Origin: Stagnimonas sp965279705 | GTDB lineage: Bacteria > Pseudomonadota > Gammaproteobacteria > Nevskiales > Nevskiaceae | NCBI GenBank assembly: GCA_965279705.1 | Contig: OZ257257.1 | Span: forward strand, 2,666,001-2,730,000 | Direction: 5' to 3' | Length of the DNA stretch: 64,000 bases | In this document: one piece after another, positions 43,420-52,935 of the stretch | Position numbering within the stretch: the stretch's first letter is position 1 | Layout of the letters: the number at the start of each line of letters is the position of its first letter | Position numbers and translations under genes: made by a program | Notes under the pieces: generated by a model | The model's database searches: none | What the model was told of the DNA's origin: nothing | Seen by the model: the letters and a program-made list of their open reading frames with translations, nothing else

Positions 43420-45285
43420 CTAAAAGCCGTACTTCATGTTGAACGACACAAAGTCACGATCAGCCAGCGGCCGGTCGGTGTAGTCGCCACTGCCGAGGAA
43501 GGCGTTGTAGGCCACGCCAAAACTCAGCCGCTGCAAGCGCGTGATGTTGGCCCCCACACTCACGCGCATATCGCCATTGCCGCCCAAGCTGCCGAAGCCG
43601 CCCAGCAGCGACGAGTGCCCGCTGATGACGCCCTGCACGGCCACCGGCACTTGCAAGTCCCAGCCACTGAAGACGTTGTTGATGGCCGTGATCGCGACCA
43701 CCGTATAGGCCGAGGCATCGCGTGAATAGGTGAGCTGGGTGGAGGTCACCCCCGGGTCTGGCCCGCTGACAGGAGTGACGTCATCGACGTGGATAAAACC
43801 GACGTCGGCGACGATGGTGATCGAGTCCCAGAAGTAGCGCGGCGCGATCAGATAAATGGCGTTGAGATCAACTTGCAGCATCTTCGCGGGCGTGGCGGTG
43901 GGCAGCGGCCCGAGTAGGCCGCCATCGACATCCACCAGCACGTCGATGCCCTCGCGGTAGATCAGCTCACCGGCAATGTTGGCCCCCAGAAAAGTGCTGG
44001 AGAAACTCAGCGCGCTCAGGTCGATGCCGGCGCGATTCTTGGCCTGATAGGTGACGGGCGTTCTGAGGTTGAGCACCTCGGTGGTGATCGGCGGCGTGGT
44101 GCCATCGCCGGGGGCCAGCACCGAATAGCCGTAGGTGAACTCGGGCGTGGGGATGGTGTTGTGGTAGCGCAGGCGATAGATACCCAGCTCGGTTTCTTCG
44201 GTGAGCTGGTATTTGAGGCCGATACCGTATTGACCGAAGTTGCTGGTGTGCGCCTTGCCCGCGTATTGCGGGTTGACGTACTTCGGCGCGTTCATGAAGG
44301 CGATGCCGGTGCGCGGCAGGTTCACGGCTGGCAGCCCCGGCGGAATGCCGCCGGGCGCGGGCGGCAGGCCGAGCACGGCACCCACCGTGTTGATCGAAGT
44401 GATGAGGTCATCCGACAACAGATTGGCGCCTGAGAGGTTGTTGAGGAAGAAGGGATTGCGGATGCCGTAGGCGAACTCGGCACCGGGGCCGAGCGGATCG
44501 GCGATGGAGAAATACTCGCCCACCGGATTCACCTCGGTGGGCTTGAAGGCGAGCTTGTATTGCCCGAGCAGCGTGAAATCACCGTATGCGGCTTGCAGGC
44601 TGAGCTGGTTCACCGGCAGCAGAATGCCCTTCACATCCGCACCCGGCACATTGGCCGCTGCACCGTCGGCCGGGCCCTGTGCGAGCGCGATACCGGAGAA
44701 GAACAGGCTCTCGCCCCAGGCGGTCACCTGCTGGCCCAGCCGCACGTTCAGCAGGCCATCGTCGAGGAACGACCAGGTACCGAACACATAGGTATCGAGC
44801 AGGCGGGGACGACCGCCGCTGATCTTGCGCGCCGGGCTGCTGAACTGGTTGTTGAGGCCAGTCTTGTTGACGGTGTCTGGCGAGGCGTTGTCGTTGCGGT
44901 GGTGATAGACGTCGTCGTAGAAGATGTCGCCGCGAATGATCGCGCCGTAGTCCTTCTTCTTGAACAGCAGCTCACCCAGCAGCGTGGCCCGGTTGTTGAT
45001 GAGCGACCATTGTTCGAAGTTGCGATCCCCGTCGTCGAAGTTGTTGCTGGCCGGCACCTTGAGGTACTCCGGCAGCGGAATGCGCGGATCGGAAGGCGAG
45101 TTGATGATGCCGTCTGATTGTTCTTCCACACGCATCGCCACGGCGTAGGTCGCCTGCAGGTCGTAGTCGGTCTTGATGCCCCAGAGATCGACCGTGCCGC
45201 CCGCGAAGGCGGCGGCACTCATGCCCACGCCGCACAGCACACCGACCGCACGCACTACCCGGCCTTTCATTGGCTCTGATTTCAT
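43420..45285 (-). CDS. DUF1302 outer-membrane beta-barrel-like protein
   Basis: A 621-residue exported protein. A signal peptide ends near SAAAFAGG, and DUF1302 features follow: QATYAVAMRVE, NNFDDGDRNFEQWSLINNR and the closing DRDFVSFNMKYGF, whose terminal Phe suits an outer-membrane barrel. DUF1302 proteins occur with DUF1329 in hydrocarbon- and steroid-degrading bacteria and are thought to be outer-membrane proteins. It is paralogous to the protein at 52936-54831. It lies 60 bp downstream of the DUF1329 gene and is likely in the same operon. Substrate inferred. Confidence 0.9.
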   Translation of the reverse strand: MKSEPMKGRVVRAVGVLCGVGMSAAAFAGGTVDLWGIKTDYDLQATYAVAMRVEEQSDGIINSPSDPRIPLPEYLKVPASNNFDDGDRNFEQWSLINNRATLLGELLFKKKDYGAIIRGDIFYDDVYHHRNDNASPDTVNKTGLNNQFSSPARKISGGRPRLLDTYVFGTWSFLDDGLLNVRLGQQVTAWGESLFFSGIALAQGPADGAAANVPGADVKGILLPVNQLSLQAAYGDFTLLGQYKLAFKPTEVNPVGEYFSIADPLGPGAEFAYGIRNPFFLNNLSGANLLSDDLITSINTVGAVLGLPPAPGGIPPGLPAVNLPRTGIAFMNAPKYVNPQYAGKAHTSNFGQYGIGLKYQLTEETELGIYRLRYHNTIPTPEFTYGYSVLAPGDGTTPPITTEVLNLRTPVTYQAKNRAGIDLSALSFSSTFLGANIAGELIYREGIDVLVDVDGGLLGPLPTATPAKMLQVDLNAIYLIAPRYFWDSITIVADVGFIHVDDVTPVSGPDPGVTSTQLTYSRDASAYTVVAITAINNVFSGWDLQVPVAVQGVISGHSSLLGGFGSLGGNGDMRVSVGANITRLQRLSFGVAYNAFLGSGDYTDRPLADRDFVSFNMKYGF

Positions 45286-45345
45286 CTGGTCTCTCTCCCT
45301 GGTCGCGCGCGGCTATCCGCCGTCATCGCTGATTGCTGTTGCTGC

Positions 45346-46719
45346 TCAGTGCCCGCCCATCGCCGCACCCTTGGGGCTGAACATCTGCGGCGTGAGATCG
45401 GGGTCGTTGAGCTTCCACCAGTCCGCACCCGCTTCGTTCACCAGATAACCCGCCTCGTACGAGCCCTGCAAAACATCGTGATAAATGCTCGCGCCACGGT
45501 GGTAAGCCTGCGCGTTGGGTGCGTAGCGGTAGGCGATCATCGCCACGCGCCAGAGCTGATCCTGCTGGTCGTAGTTGTCGCCCCAAACCGCGAGCCAGGT
45601 ATCCTCGTCCACATAGATTTCGCGCTTCTTGTAGATGTGGCGAAAGCCCTCGCGCTGGTTGGCCTCGATCACCCACACGCGATGCAGCTCGTAACGCATG
45701 TAGTCCGGGTTGATGGTGCCGGGCTTGATGAGCTGGCTGTATTTCACAGCTGGATCATTGGTGCGGAAGTTATTCCAGGGGATGTAGATCTCCTTCTTGC
45801 CGACCAGCTTCCAGGTGTAGCGCTTGGGCGGGCCGTTGAAGATGTAGTCGTCGTCCACCGTGCGCATGCCGGCCGGCGGCACGGGGTAGTCGCAGCACAC
45901 ATCCGGCGCTTGTCGCACGCGACGCGTGCCAGGGATGTACTGCCAGGCCTGCGTGGTGGCGTTGGAGAAATCGTTCGGCTGCGTGCCGACCGCGATCGAG
46001 CCCTTGTCGCGGGGTGGCAGCAGCGACTCGTTGTAGAAGTAGGCCTGGATGCGATCCTGCAAACTGCCGCGCACCTTGGGGTCTGCCAGCAGGCTGAGCG
46101 TTCTGAACCGCTGCTTGCCCCAGGCGATGGTGCCGTTCGCATAGACATCGGCGATGTCATTAACGCTCGCATCGTTCCAGATGCGGTACGGCATCAGCAC
46201 ATTGAGAATCGCCTCGGTGCCGTTCTTAGGGAATGGAAACGGATGCGCGCCGGTGGTACCGGTGGCGCCCAAGCCTTCATGCACCACCTCCGACTCGGCC
46301 GCGTTTTTCTTCGCGACACCGCAGACCCAATCCGGCACGCGAAAGTCGCGGTGGCTGGGATACACATCCATGCGATAGCCCTGCGGATATTTGACGAGCA
46401 ACGCCTTCTGCCCGGCCGTGAGCTTGTCGGCGTACTTCGCCATGCTGGCCGCGGTGATGGTGAACAGCGGCTTCTCGGCCGCATAGGGGCCGGGGTCGTA
46501 GCCGGTGGCGCTCTTCATGCCCGGCCAGCTGTCCAGCCACTTGCCGGTGTAGGCCGCAACACCCGATGGCGTGCCCGCACGCTCGGCACCCATGCAGGTG
46601 AACTTCGGCCCATCGAGTGCGGCCAGTTGCTCGGGGGTGGCTTTAGCCCACGCACTGGGCATCACAACAAGGGGCAACAGACTGATCGTTGCCCACGCAA
46701 GGCGCTTGCTGATCGACAT
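45346..46719 (-). CDS. DUF1329 secreted protein
   Basis: A 457-residue exported protein of the DUF1329 family, whose fold is related to the outer-membrane lipoprotein-sorting LolA type. Signal peptide MSISKRLAWATISLLPLVVM leads to a cleavage site after SAWA. Family segments include YPQGYRMDVYPSHRDFRVPD, FPFPKNGTEAILN, RRVRQAPDVCCDYPVPP, LVGKKEIYIPWNN and HRVWVIEANQREGFRHIYKK. The open frame extends to 46917, but ATG 46719 follows AGGAG and starts the signal peptide. Together with DUF1302 it probably serves import or export of a hydrophobic compound. Confidence 0.92.
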   Translation of the reverse strand: MSISKRLAWATISLLPLVVMPSAWAKATPEQLAALDGPKFTCMGAERAGTPSGVAAYTGKWLDSWPGMKSATGYDPGPYAAEKPLFTITAASMAKYADKLTAGQKALLVKYPQGYRMDVYPSHRDFRVPDWVCGVAKKNAAESEVVHEGLGATGTTGAHPFPFPKNGTEAILNVLMPYRIWNDASVNDIADVYANGTIAWGKQRFRTLSLLADPKVRGSLQDRIQAYFYNESLLPPRDKGSIAVGTQPNDFSNATTQAWQYIPGTRRVRQAPDVCCDYPVPPAGMRTVDDDYIFNGPPKRYTWKLVGKKEIYIPWNNFRTNDPAVKYSQLIKPGTINPDYMRYELHRVWVIEANQREGFRHIYKKREIYVDEDTWLAVWGDNYDQQDQLWRVAMIAYRYAPNAQAYHRGASIYHDVLQGSYEAGYLVNEAGADWWKLNDPDLTPQMFSPKGAAMGGH

Positions 46720-46956
46720 GAAATGACGCTCCTCTTTCTTGCGATCTCCTGCCCTGGCCTCGTGAGTGGGCGCGGTGCGTGGAGTGCTGTTAGAAGCATT
46801 AGCGTGAACGCGCCGCACGGCGCTGAACATCGTCCAATCAGGGTAGCCGCTGCATCCGCAACACTCCCCTGAATGGAGTAGGACGTGCGGGCCTCGACAT
46901 CGCACCATGCTGTCCACAAATCGACTTCAGCCACACAGCCAAAAGGACACCGCACC

Positions 46957-47970
46957 ATGGGCGCTCCCATCAACCTCAAGATGCTTCTCGAATCCCAGAC
47001 TATGCAGCGCGCGCCGTTCCCGGTGCCGATGGGCTGGTATCACGTCGATTTCTCGGAGAACCTGAAACCCGGCGAGATGCGCAACGTCAACCTGTTTGGT
47101 CAGGAGTGGGTGCTGTTCCGCACCGAGGGCGGCGTGCCCGGCATGAGCGACCCGTATTGCCCGCACTTGGGCGCCCACATGGGCCACGGCGGCAAGGTCT
47201 GCGGCGAGCATCTGCGCTGCCCATTCCACCACTGGGAATACGACACCGACGGCAACTGCAAGGCCATCCCCTACGCCAAGGTGATGCCGCCGATCACCAA
47301 GAAGGGCCCGATCCTGCGCACGCTGCCCACGGTCGAGAAATACGGAATGATCTGGAGCTGGTACCACCCGGCCTGCGAGCCGCCGGCCTTCGAGCTGCCC
47401 TACATCCCGGAGATGGAAGACGCCACCGGCTACACCGGCTCGCGCCGCGGCACTTGGACGGCCAATACCTGCATTCAGGAAATCGCCGAGAACGGCGTTG
47501 ACGTTGCGCACCTCAAGTTTCTGCACGGCGCTGCGGGCATCCCGCCGGTGGATGCCACCTACGAGGGCCTGAGCATGCGGCTCGACATCGGCAAGGGTTA
47601 CATCGTCGGCGACATGCATGGCCCCGGCCTCAATGTGATGCGCTTCAATCAGGAGGGCATCACCGCCACGATGATCTCGTACTCGGTGCCGGTCACTCAC
47701 GATGTAACGCAGATGAACATGAGCTTCCGGCACGTGGATTACGCCGAGGGCACCAAGGAGCTGCATGCCTCGAAGAAGGTCATCGATCACATGATCGGTG
47801 CCGCCGAGGGCGAAGAGAGCGCAGGCTTCGAGAGCGTCGACTTCATCGTCTGGAACAACAAGCGCTTCCGCCCCAACCCCTTGCTCTGCGATGGCGACGG
47901 CCCGATCTTGCAGTTCCGCAAGTGGTTTAAGCAGTTCTACCCGGAAGTGAAGGTGCCTGACGCGGCATAA
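46957..47970 (+). CDS. Rieske non-heme iron oxygenase, second KshA/Neverland-type enzyme
   Basis: A 337-residue Rieske oxygenase. The Rieske ligands are C68/H70 (CPHLGAHMG) and C88/H91 (CPFHHW). The mononuclear iron segment IAENGVDVAHLKFLHG resembles the ENGADVAHL type I recall from cholesterol 7-desaturases (Neverland/DAF-36). The C-terminus VDFIVWNNKRFRPNPLLCDG and FRKWFKQFY also resembles KshA. It is thus a steroid-type oxygenase, distinct from the first one. AAAAGGA precedes ATG 46957. A ferredoxin gene follows after a hairpin, and a FAD ferredoxin reductase lies about 2 kb further on. Confidence 0.85.
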   Translation: MGAPINLKMLLESQTMQRAPFPVPMGWYHVDFSENLKPGEMRNVNLFGQEWVLFRTEGGVPGMSDPYCPHLGAHMGHGGKVCGEHLRCPFHHWEYDTDGNCKAIPYAKVMPPITKKGPILRTLPTVEKYGMIWSWYHPACEPPAFELPYIPEMEDATGYTGSRRGTWTANTCIQEIAENGVDVAHLKFLHGAAGIPPVDATYEGLSMRLDIGKGYIVGDMHGPGLNVMRFNQEGITATMISYSVPVTHDVTQMNMSFRHVDYAEGTKELHASKKVIDHMIGAAEGEESAGFESVDFIVWNNKRFRPNPLLCDGDGPILQFRKWFKQFYPEVKVPDAA

Positions 47971-47996
47971 GGCCCGCACCTTCGGTACGCTACACC

Positions 47997-48031
47997 GCCC
48001 CCGTGCCGCCTTCAGCGACACGGGGGCTTTC
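47997..48031 (+). terminator. Hairpin between Rieske oxygenase and ferredoxin genes
   Basis: GCCCCCGTG pairs with CACGGGGGC (47997-48005 and 48019-48027) around a 13-nt loop and is followed by a short T-rich run. It may attenuate transcription so that oxygenase exceeds ferredoxin, or act as a weak terminator. Confidence 0.55.
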
Positions 48032-48053
48032 ATTTCATCAACAGGAGCAGCAC

Positions 48054-48377
48054 ATGGCGGTAGTACGAGTGATTGGTCGCGACGGCGCAGAGCGCACCAT
48101 CGAGTCACTTGGTGGCTGCCCGCTGATGGAGGCACTGCGCGATGCCAACACCGGCATCGAAGGCACCTGCGGCGGCGCGTGCTCCTGCGGCAGCTGCCAT
48201 GTGTATGTCGATGCCGCCTGGGCCGACAAGCTGCCGCCCAAGACCGAAGACGAGCAGATGATGCTCGATGCGATTGGCGACCTGGTGCCGCTGAAGCCAG
48301 GCTCGCGGCTGTCGTGCCAGATCACCTTGAGCGAGTTGCTGAATGGCATGGTGGTGGAAGTGGCACCGCCGCTGTAG
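48054..48377 (+). CDS. 2Fe-2S ferredoxin, adrenodoxin type
   Basis: A 107-residue electron-transfer protein. The cluster ligands are Cys39, Cys45, Cys48 and Cys88, in the order C-x5-C-x2-C-x39-C, and the context CGGACSCGSCHVYV fits vertebrate-type and bacterial adrenodoxin-like ferredoxins. ACAGGAG precedes ATG 48054. Placed 83 bp downstream of a Rieske oxygenase, it likely carries electrons to it from the FAD reductase at 50454-51710. A P450 could also be a partner, but none is seen in the window. Confidence 0.93.
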   Translation: MAVVRVIGRDGAERTIESLGGCPLMEALRDANTGIEGTCGGACSCGSCHVYVDAAWADKLPPKTEDEQMMLDAIGDLVPLKPGSRLSCQITLSELLNGMVVEVAPPL

Positions 48378-48483
48378 GCATTGCATTGGCCCACGCTGCC
48401 GTTCACCGCTTGACCATGCTCAGAAATGGCGAGCAGGTAGTGACAGCTCGGCGGTCCGCCCGACTCGGAATAGATTCGTTGCC

Positions 48484-49044
48484 ATGGGACTCTTGACCTT
48501 CAGCATCAACGTCACCCTCGACGGCTGCGTCGACCACCGAGAGGGAATCGCCGACGACGAGACACATGCTTTCTTCACTCGCCTCATGGACGAGAGCGGG
48601 GCGATGCTGTGGGGCCGAGTCACCTACGAGATGATGGAGAGCTACTGGCCTGCGGTTGCTGGCGGCGACGAGGAGGCGCCGCCGGAGATGCGCGAGTGGG
48701 CGGTCAAACTTGAGGCCAAGCCGAAGTATGTGGTGTCGTCGACGCGAAAAAACTTCCCGTGGACCAACAGTCACCACATCGCCGGCGACCTGCGTACGGG
48801 CGTGCAGAAGCTGAAGGACGCGACTCCGGCCGGCGTGCTCCTCGGTAGCGGCAAGCTCGCGACCGAGCTGGACCGACTTGATCTGATCGACGAGTACAAG
48901 TTACTCGTCCACCCCAGGATCGTTGGACACGGCCCGACCCTGCACCAGAGCGGGCTGCCCGGCGCACGACGACTCGATCTGGTCTCGGCGACGCCGCTCC
49001 ACAACGGCGCGGTTGCTATGCACTACCGGCGCGTACGCGGCTAA
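48484..49044 (+). CDS. Dihydrofolate-reductase/RibD C-terminal-like reductase
   Basis: A 186-residue NADPH-binding protein of the DHFR/RibD_C superfamily. LTFSINVTLDGCVDHREG, AMLWGRVTYEMMESYWP, YVVSSTRKNFPW and the GVLLGSGKLATELDRLDLIDEY segment are typical. Members reduce small heterocyclic compounds, and many are uncharacterised. ATG 48484 is the first Met before the fold, though no clear Shine-Dalgarno is visible. It lies between the ferredoxin and a convergent hydrolase; no functional link is evident. Confidence 0.88.
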   Translation: MGLLTFSINVTLDGCVDHREGIADDETHAFFTRLMDESGAMLWGRVTYEMMESYWPAVAGGDEEAPPEMREWAVKLEAKPKYVVSSTRKNFPWTNSHHIAGDLRTGVQKLKDATPAGVLLGSGKLATELDRLDLIDEYKLLVHPRIVGHGPTLHQSGLPGARRLDLVSATPLHNGAVAMHYRRVRG

Positions 49045-49167
49045 CGAGCGGCTGCATCGGAGCGTTGGTGGCAGTCCGCTTTGGACTGGTTCTAGCCTCT
49101 GAGATATTGAATGGGCACTGTGCTGGCAGCAAAAGCGTGGTCTACCGCTGGCTCTGCCCGTAACGGC

Positions 49168-50403
49168 TCAAGCACATGCCCGGTTGATCGCCCCGATCAG
49201 TCGCAGCCATTGGACTGCCCCCAAGGGCGACACCGACTTACCGCTGTTGAGCAGCGCGACCGAGATGTGCCGGCTGGGGTCGGCCCAGCACAGCACGCTG
49301 ACAAAACCCAGGTGCCCGAAGGCCTCTTGGCTACGCGGCCCAAACAGGCCGAAGGGCGTTTCGCCCAGCATGAAGCCGGCCGAGAACCGCATCGGCAGCA
49401 TCAGCATGCCGTCGTATTGCAGCTTGCCCACGGGGCGAATCGCCTCGGCCACCGTCTCTGGCTTGAGGATGCGCACGCCATCGAGCACGCCGCCATTGCG
49501 CAGCATCTCGAACACCTTGCAGGCATCGTCGGCGCTGGCAAAGATGTTGCCCGAGGGCACGATGGAAGACAGAAACCCCTCCTCGTTGGCGGCCTCCGCC
49601 GCCCGCTCGAACGACACGCCGATGATGCGTTTCACATACTGCGTCAGCGGCCAGATCGGCTGCGGGCCGGTGCCATGGCTGAGCGGCGCCAGCGCGCGGC
49701 GTTCGGGGCTCAGGCCAAACGTCATCGAGTCCAGTTTCAGCGGACCGGTGAGCGTGTTGTGCAGCACCTCACGCAGCCCAAGGCCGCTGACGCGACGGAT
49801 GATCTCGCCGACGATGAAACCCACCGTCAGCGCGTGATAGGCCTGCTTCACAAAGCGCGGATCGAACGGCGGCGCCATGCACAGCATGTGCACCAGTGCA
49901 TCCCAGTGTTGCAGCAGCGAGGGGTCTGGGTGCTTCACTGGCAGCGTCGGTATGCCCGCGCGATGCGCCAGCAGCTGGCGGATGGTGACGCTGCCCTTGC
50001 CGTGCGCGGCGAACGCCGGCAGGTGCTGCGCGACCCGATCGTCGAGACTGAGCTTGCCGTCTTCCACCAGCTTGTGCAGCAGCACGGCGGTGATGGCTTT
50101 CGAGGCCGAGAACAGGCAGATCGGCGCATCCGGCAATAGCGGAATCTGCCGACCGGTTTCACCCGGCGCATTGCCGCGCAGGCAGCCGATGGCGCGCTTC
50201 ATCACCACCTTGCCGTGACGGCGGATCACCAGTGTCATCGCCGGATGCACGCCGGTGCGATACAGACCTTCGGCGGCACTCCAGATGCGCTCGACGCCGC
50301 GCTCGCTCATGCCGGCATCCATCGGCCGGCACTCGGCAGCGTGGTCGATGCGAGTGATCGTCGACAGCTCGCTGGGTACGTTCACCCATTTGCCAAAAGC
50401 CAT
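49168..50403 (-). CDS. Serine beta-lactamase-like hydrolase (class C/EstB type)
   Basis: A 411-residue hydrolase of the beta-lactamase/D-Ala-D-Ala-carboxypeptidase fold. The active-site SxxK is in CLFSASKAITAVLLHKLVED, and LLAHRAGIPTLP follows. The YHALTVGFIVGEIIRRV segment fits the usual Tyr-x-Asn place but has Ala in place of Asn. No signal peptide is evident, which favours an intracellular esterase such as EstB over an antibiotic-resistance lactamase. It lies 50 bp downstream of the ferredoxin reductase gene and may share a transcript. The substrate is unknown. Confidence 0.87.
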   Translation of the reverse strand: MAFGKWVNVPSELSTITRIDHAAECRPMDAGMSERGVERIWSAAEGLYRTGVHPAMTLVIRRHGKVVMKRAIGCLRGNAPGETGRQIPLLPDAPICLFSASKAITAVLLHKLVEDGKLSLDDRVAQHLPAFAAHGKGSVTIRQLLAHRAGIPTLPVKHPDPSLLQHWDALVHMLCMAPPFDPRFVKQAYHALTVGFIVGEIIRRVSGLGLREVLHNTLTGPLKLDSMTFGLSPERRALAPLSHGTGPQPIWPLTQYVKRIIGVSFERAAEAANEEGFLSSIVPSGNIFASADDACKVFEMLRNGGVLDGVRILKPETVAEAIRPVGKLQYDGMLMLPMRFSAGFMLGETPFGLFGPRSQEAFGHLGFVSVLCWADPSRHISVALLNSGKSVSPLGAVQWLRLIGAINRACA

Positions 50404-50453
50404 CAGCGCAGGGCCCTCAGCATGGGCAGGGACATCACGATCGGCATCGGCAG

Positions 50454-51710
50454 TTACGCCGGTGGCAGCAGCGATTTCAGCGGCGTGGCCTCATCGGCCA
50501 GTGCTGCCTCGGGCAGCACCGCCCCATCGGCCACCCATTTCTTGGCAAGCATGAACTCTGCCGGGCGGCTCACCGCGTCAGCCGCGATCATCTTGCCTTC
50601 GCGCAGATAGAACGCAGAGAAGCTGCGCTGGGTGGCAGGGTCACCGCGCAACACCAGCTGGTCATAGCCTTGCGACAGGCCGACCATCTGCAATTTCAGA
50701 TCGTATTGATCCGACCAGAACCAGGGCACGTTCTGATAAGCCTCGCGCTTGCCGACCAGGCTGCGCGCGGCGATGCGGCCCTGCTCCATGGCGTTCTGCA
50801 CCGATTCCAGCCGAATGCGACGACCGGCGAAGTTGCTGGGGTGATTGGTGCAATCGCCCGCAGCGACGATATCGGGGTCGGACGTGCAGGCGAACTCGTC
50901 GACGACGATGCCGTTATCCACTGCCAGGCCCGCCGCGGCGGCGAGCTCTGTGTTGGCGACCACGCCGATGCCGACGATGAGAAAGTCCGCTTCGATGCGG
51001 CTGCCATCGGCGAGCTTCACATGCGTCACGAGCGTGTCGTCCGCTTCTAGCGCCTCGACCTGCACGCCGGTGCGCAGGTCCACACCCGCCTCGCGATGTA
51101 CGCGCTCGAAGAAGCTCGACACCTCGGGTGCAGTGACGCGCGCGAGCACGCGTGGCAGACCTTCGAGCACGGTGACGTGCAGCCCGAGCTTGACCAGCAC
51201 GGCGGCGGTTTCCAGCCCGATGAAGCCGGCGCCGACGATTACCGCCTTTTTGCCTGCGACGGCGTGCGGCTGAATCTTCTTGGCGTCTGCGATGCTGCGC
51301 AGCGGAAACACATTGGTCTTGTCGCCACCGGGTTGGCTGAGCAGACGCGCACGGCCGCCGGTGGTGAGTGCCAGCTTGTCGTAGTGCAGGCTGCGGCCAT
51401 CGGCCAGCTTCACCTGGTGTGCGGCGCGGTCAATACTTTCAACGCGGGCATCACCGATGAACTCGATGCTGAGCTTTTCCATGTTCGCCGGCTGCGAAAC
51501 GAACAGCGATTCTTCCGCGACGGTGCCGGCCAGAAACCCCTTCGACAGCGGCGGACGCTTGTAGGGGATTTGCGATTCTTCACCCACAATCACCACGCGG
51601 CCGGTGAAGCCCTGCTTGCGCAGCTCGCTCGCCACTTCGCCCCCCGCCTGACCGCCACCGACGATGAGAAAGGTGAGGTCGCTCGGGGACTGCTCGGGGG
51701 TCTCGCTCAT
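50454..51710 (-). CDS. FAD-dependent ferredoxin reductase
   Basis: A 418-residue NAD(P)H-dependent FAD oxidoreductase of the ferredoxin/putidaredoxin reductase type. FLIVGGGQAGGEVASELRKQ and KAVIVGAGFIGLETAAVLVK are the two dinucleotide-binding motifs; the later DPDIVAAGDCTNHPSN is the FAD-binding segment, and IPYKRPPLSKGFL is typical of this branch. It likely reduces the 2Fe-2S ferredoxin at 48054-48377 and so supplies the Rieske oxygenases. It heads the leftward pair with the beta-lactamase-like hydrolase. Confidence 0.92.
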   Translation of the reverse strand: MSETPEQSPSDLTFLIVGGGQAGGEVASELRKQGFTGRVVIVGEESQIPYKRPPLSKGFLAGTVAEESLFVSQPANMEKLSIEFIGDARVESIDRAAHQVKLADGRSLHYDKLALTTGGRARLLSQPGGDKTNVFPLRSIADAKKIQPHAVAGKKAVIVGAGFIGLETAAVLVKLGLHVTVLEGLPRVLARVTAPEVSSFFERVHREAGVDLRTGVQVEALEADDTLVTHVKLADGSRIEADFLIVGIGVVANTELAAAAGLAVDNGIVVDEFACTSDPDIVAAGDCTNHPSNFAGRRIRLESVQNAMEQGRIAARSLVGKREAYQNVPWFWSDQYDLKLQMVGLSQGYDQLVLRGDPATQRSFSAFYLREGKMIAADAVSRPAEFMLAKKWVADGAVLPEAALADEATPLKSLLPPA

Positions 51711-51802
51711 GGCAACGGCTCTTCAGTTTTCGGGGGTGCGCAGTTTAGGCGAGGATCGTCGCGCACCCCACACGTGCTGGCTTCGCCCGTTTGCAGTAAG
51801 GA

Positions 51803-52834
51803 TTACTGCACGTAAGGCTTCAGCGGTGGTTCCTGATTCACCAGATGCAGCGCTGGCACCCCATTGGCGGCTTCCTTCTGGAGAATGCCGAGCAACCCGG
51901 CCGCTGCGGTGGGCGCAATGATCTGGTCGGGAATGATGGCGGCCAGACCGCACAATTTCGTACCGCCCGCGCGTTCGATGTTGGCCGGGCCGGGGTTGGC
52001 AATGGCATCCAGCGCCAGCTCGAAGGTGAGGCGATCGGTGAGCCCGATGGTGATGTGATCGACGAAGCGCCCCGGGCAGAGATCCTGCAAGAGAATGTTG
52101 CTGACCTTAGGGTTGTTCAACTGCCAGTCCAGCACGGCCGAGGGCACGGGGCTGACGGGCTGCACCAGCTCGTCGAACAGGGTGTAGAGATTGGTGTAGT
52201 CGATATCGCCCGGGGTCTCGTCGCCCTTGTTGACGGCGACGGAGAACAGCGACGTGGGCGGGAACTGGTACAGCACTTCAGGCAGACCGGTCAGCGATGG
52301 CAGCAAGGGGATGGTGGGCGCAACGGTGGTGCCGTGATTGGCACCGGCCTCCAGCACGAAGTCGGCAACTGCCGCACGCGCCGAGGGCCACCACTTCAAT
52401 GCCCAGCGCGGCATCGAGGCACCCTGGCTGTGACCGATCATCGCCACCTTGCGGCCGCTCTCGGCGTGCATGCGGCGCAGTGCGTACACCACATACTCGG
52501 CCGAGATCTGCATGTCGCCAAAGCCGCGATCGGGATAGGTGATGGTGCAGACGTCGTAGCCGCGCGCGACCAGCAGCGGGATGTAGGTCCAGTCGTATTG
52601 CTCGAAACCCGAGGTGAAGGTGCCATGCACCAGCAGCACCGGCGGCTTGTCGGGGTGCGTGAAGCCCGTGCAGTTCAGCGACTTGGCCAGCAACGCCGGC
52701 GATGTCTCCAGCGGTGGGTCACCGGCTTCGGCCTTCAGACCGGCATCGGCCAGTACGCTGTCCTCGGTGACGCCGCCGCAGGCGGTCATCAGCAGGGCGA
52801 GCAGCGTCGGCAGCAGGTGGCGTGGGACGAACAT
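51803..52834 (-). CDS. Lipase/esterase-like lipoprotein, alpha/beta hydrolase
   Basis: A 343-residue exported lipase-like hydrolase. The signal peptide ends in a lipobox (LLMTACG). VLLVHGTFTSGFEQYDW contains the oxyanion HG, and MIGHSQGAS is the nucleophile elbow; the His is probably the one in RFVDHITIG. ATG 52834 follows CGGAGC and starts the signal; the frame is open further upstream only as shadow. The fold resembles triacylglycerol lipases. It lies 101 bp downstream of the DUF1302 gene at 52936-54831. It may release steroid or fatty esters at the outer membrane; inferred. Confidence 0.87.
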   Translation of the reverse strand: MFVPRHLLPTLLALLMTACGGVTEDSVLADAGLKAEAGDPPLETSPALLAKSLNCTGFTHPDKPPVLLVHGTFTSGFEQYDWTYIPLLVARGYDVCTITYPDRGFGDMQISAEYVVYALRRMHAESGRKVAMIGHSQGASMPRWALKWWPSARAAVADFVLEAGANHGTTVAPTIPLLPSLTGLPEVLYQFPPTSLFSVAVNKGDETPGDIDYTNLYTLFDELVQPVSPVPSAVLDWQLNNPKVSNILLQDLCPGRFVDHITIGLTDRLTFELALDAIANPGPANIERAGGTKLCGLAAIIPDQIIAPTAAAGLLGILQKEAANGVPALHLVNQEPPLKPYVQ

Positions 52835-52935
52835 GAGTGTGCTCCGATGTGGTGTGGACAAACAGTACCTCATCAGCCTGGCAGCCGCCCCAAAACAGCC
52901 TTCGGCCGCCGCGATGGCCTTATTGATGACACGCC

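Noticed and set aside
43077..43442. 121-codon plus-strand frame in the 43-kb gap
   Set aside because: No ribosome-binding site, no family match, and it runs through the intergenic repeat into the DUF1302 stop region.
45349..46872. 507-codon plus-strand frame antisense to DUF1329
   Set aside because: Antisense shadow; DUF1329 on the minus strand is well supported by signal peptide and motifs.
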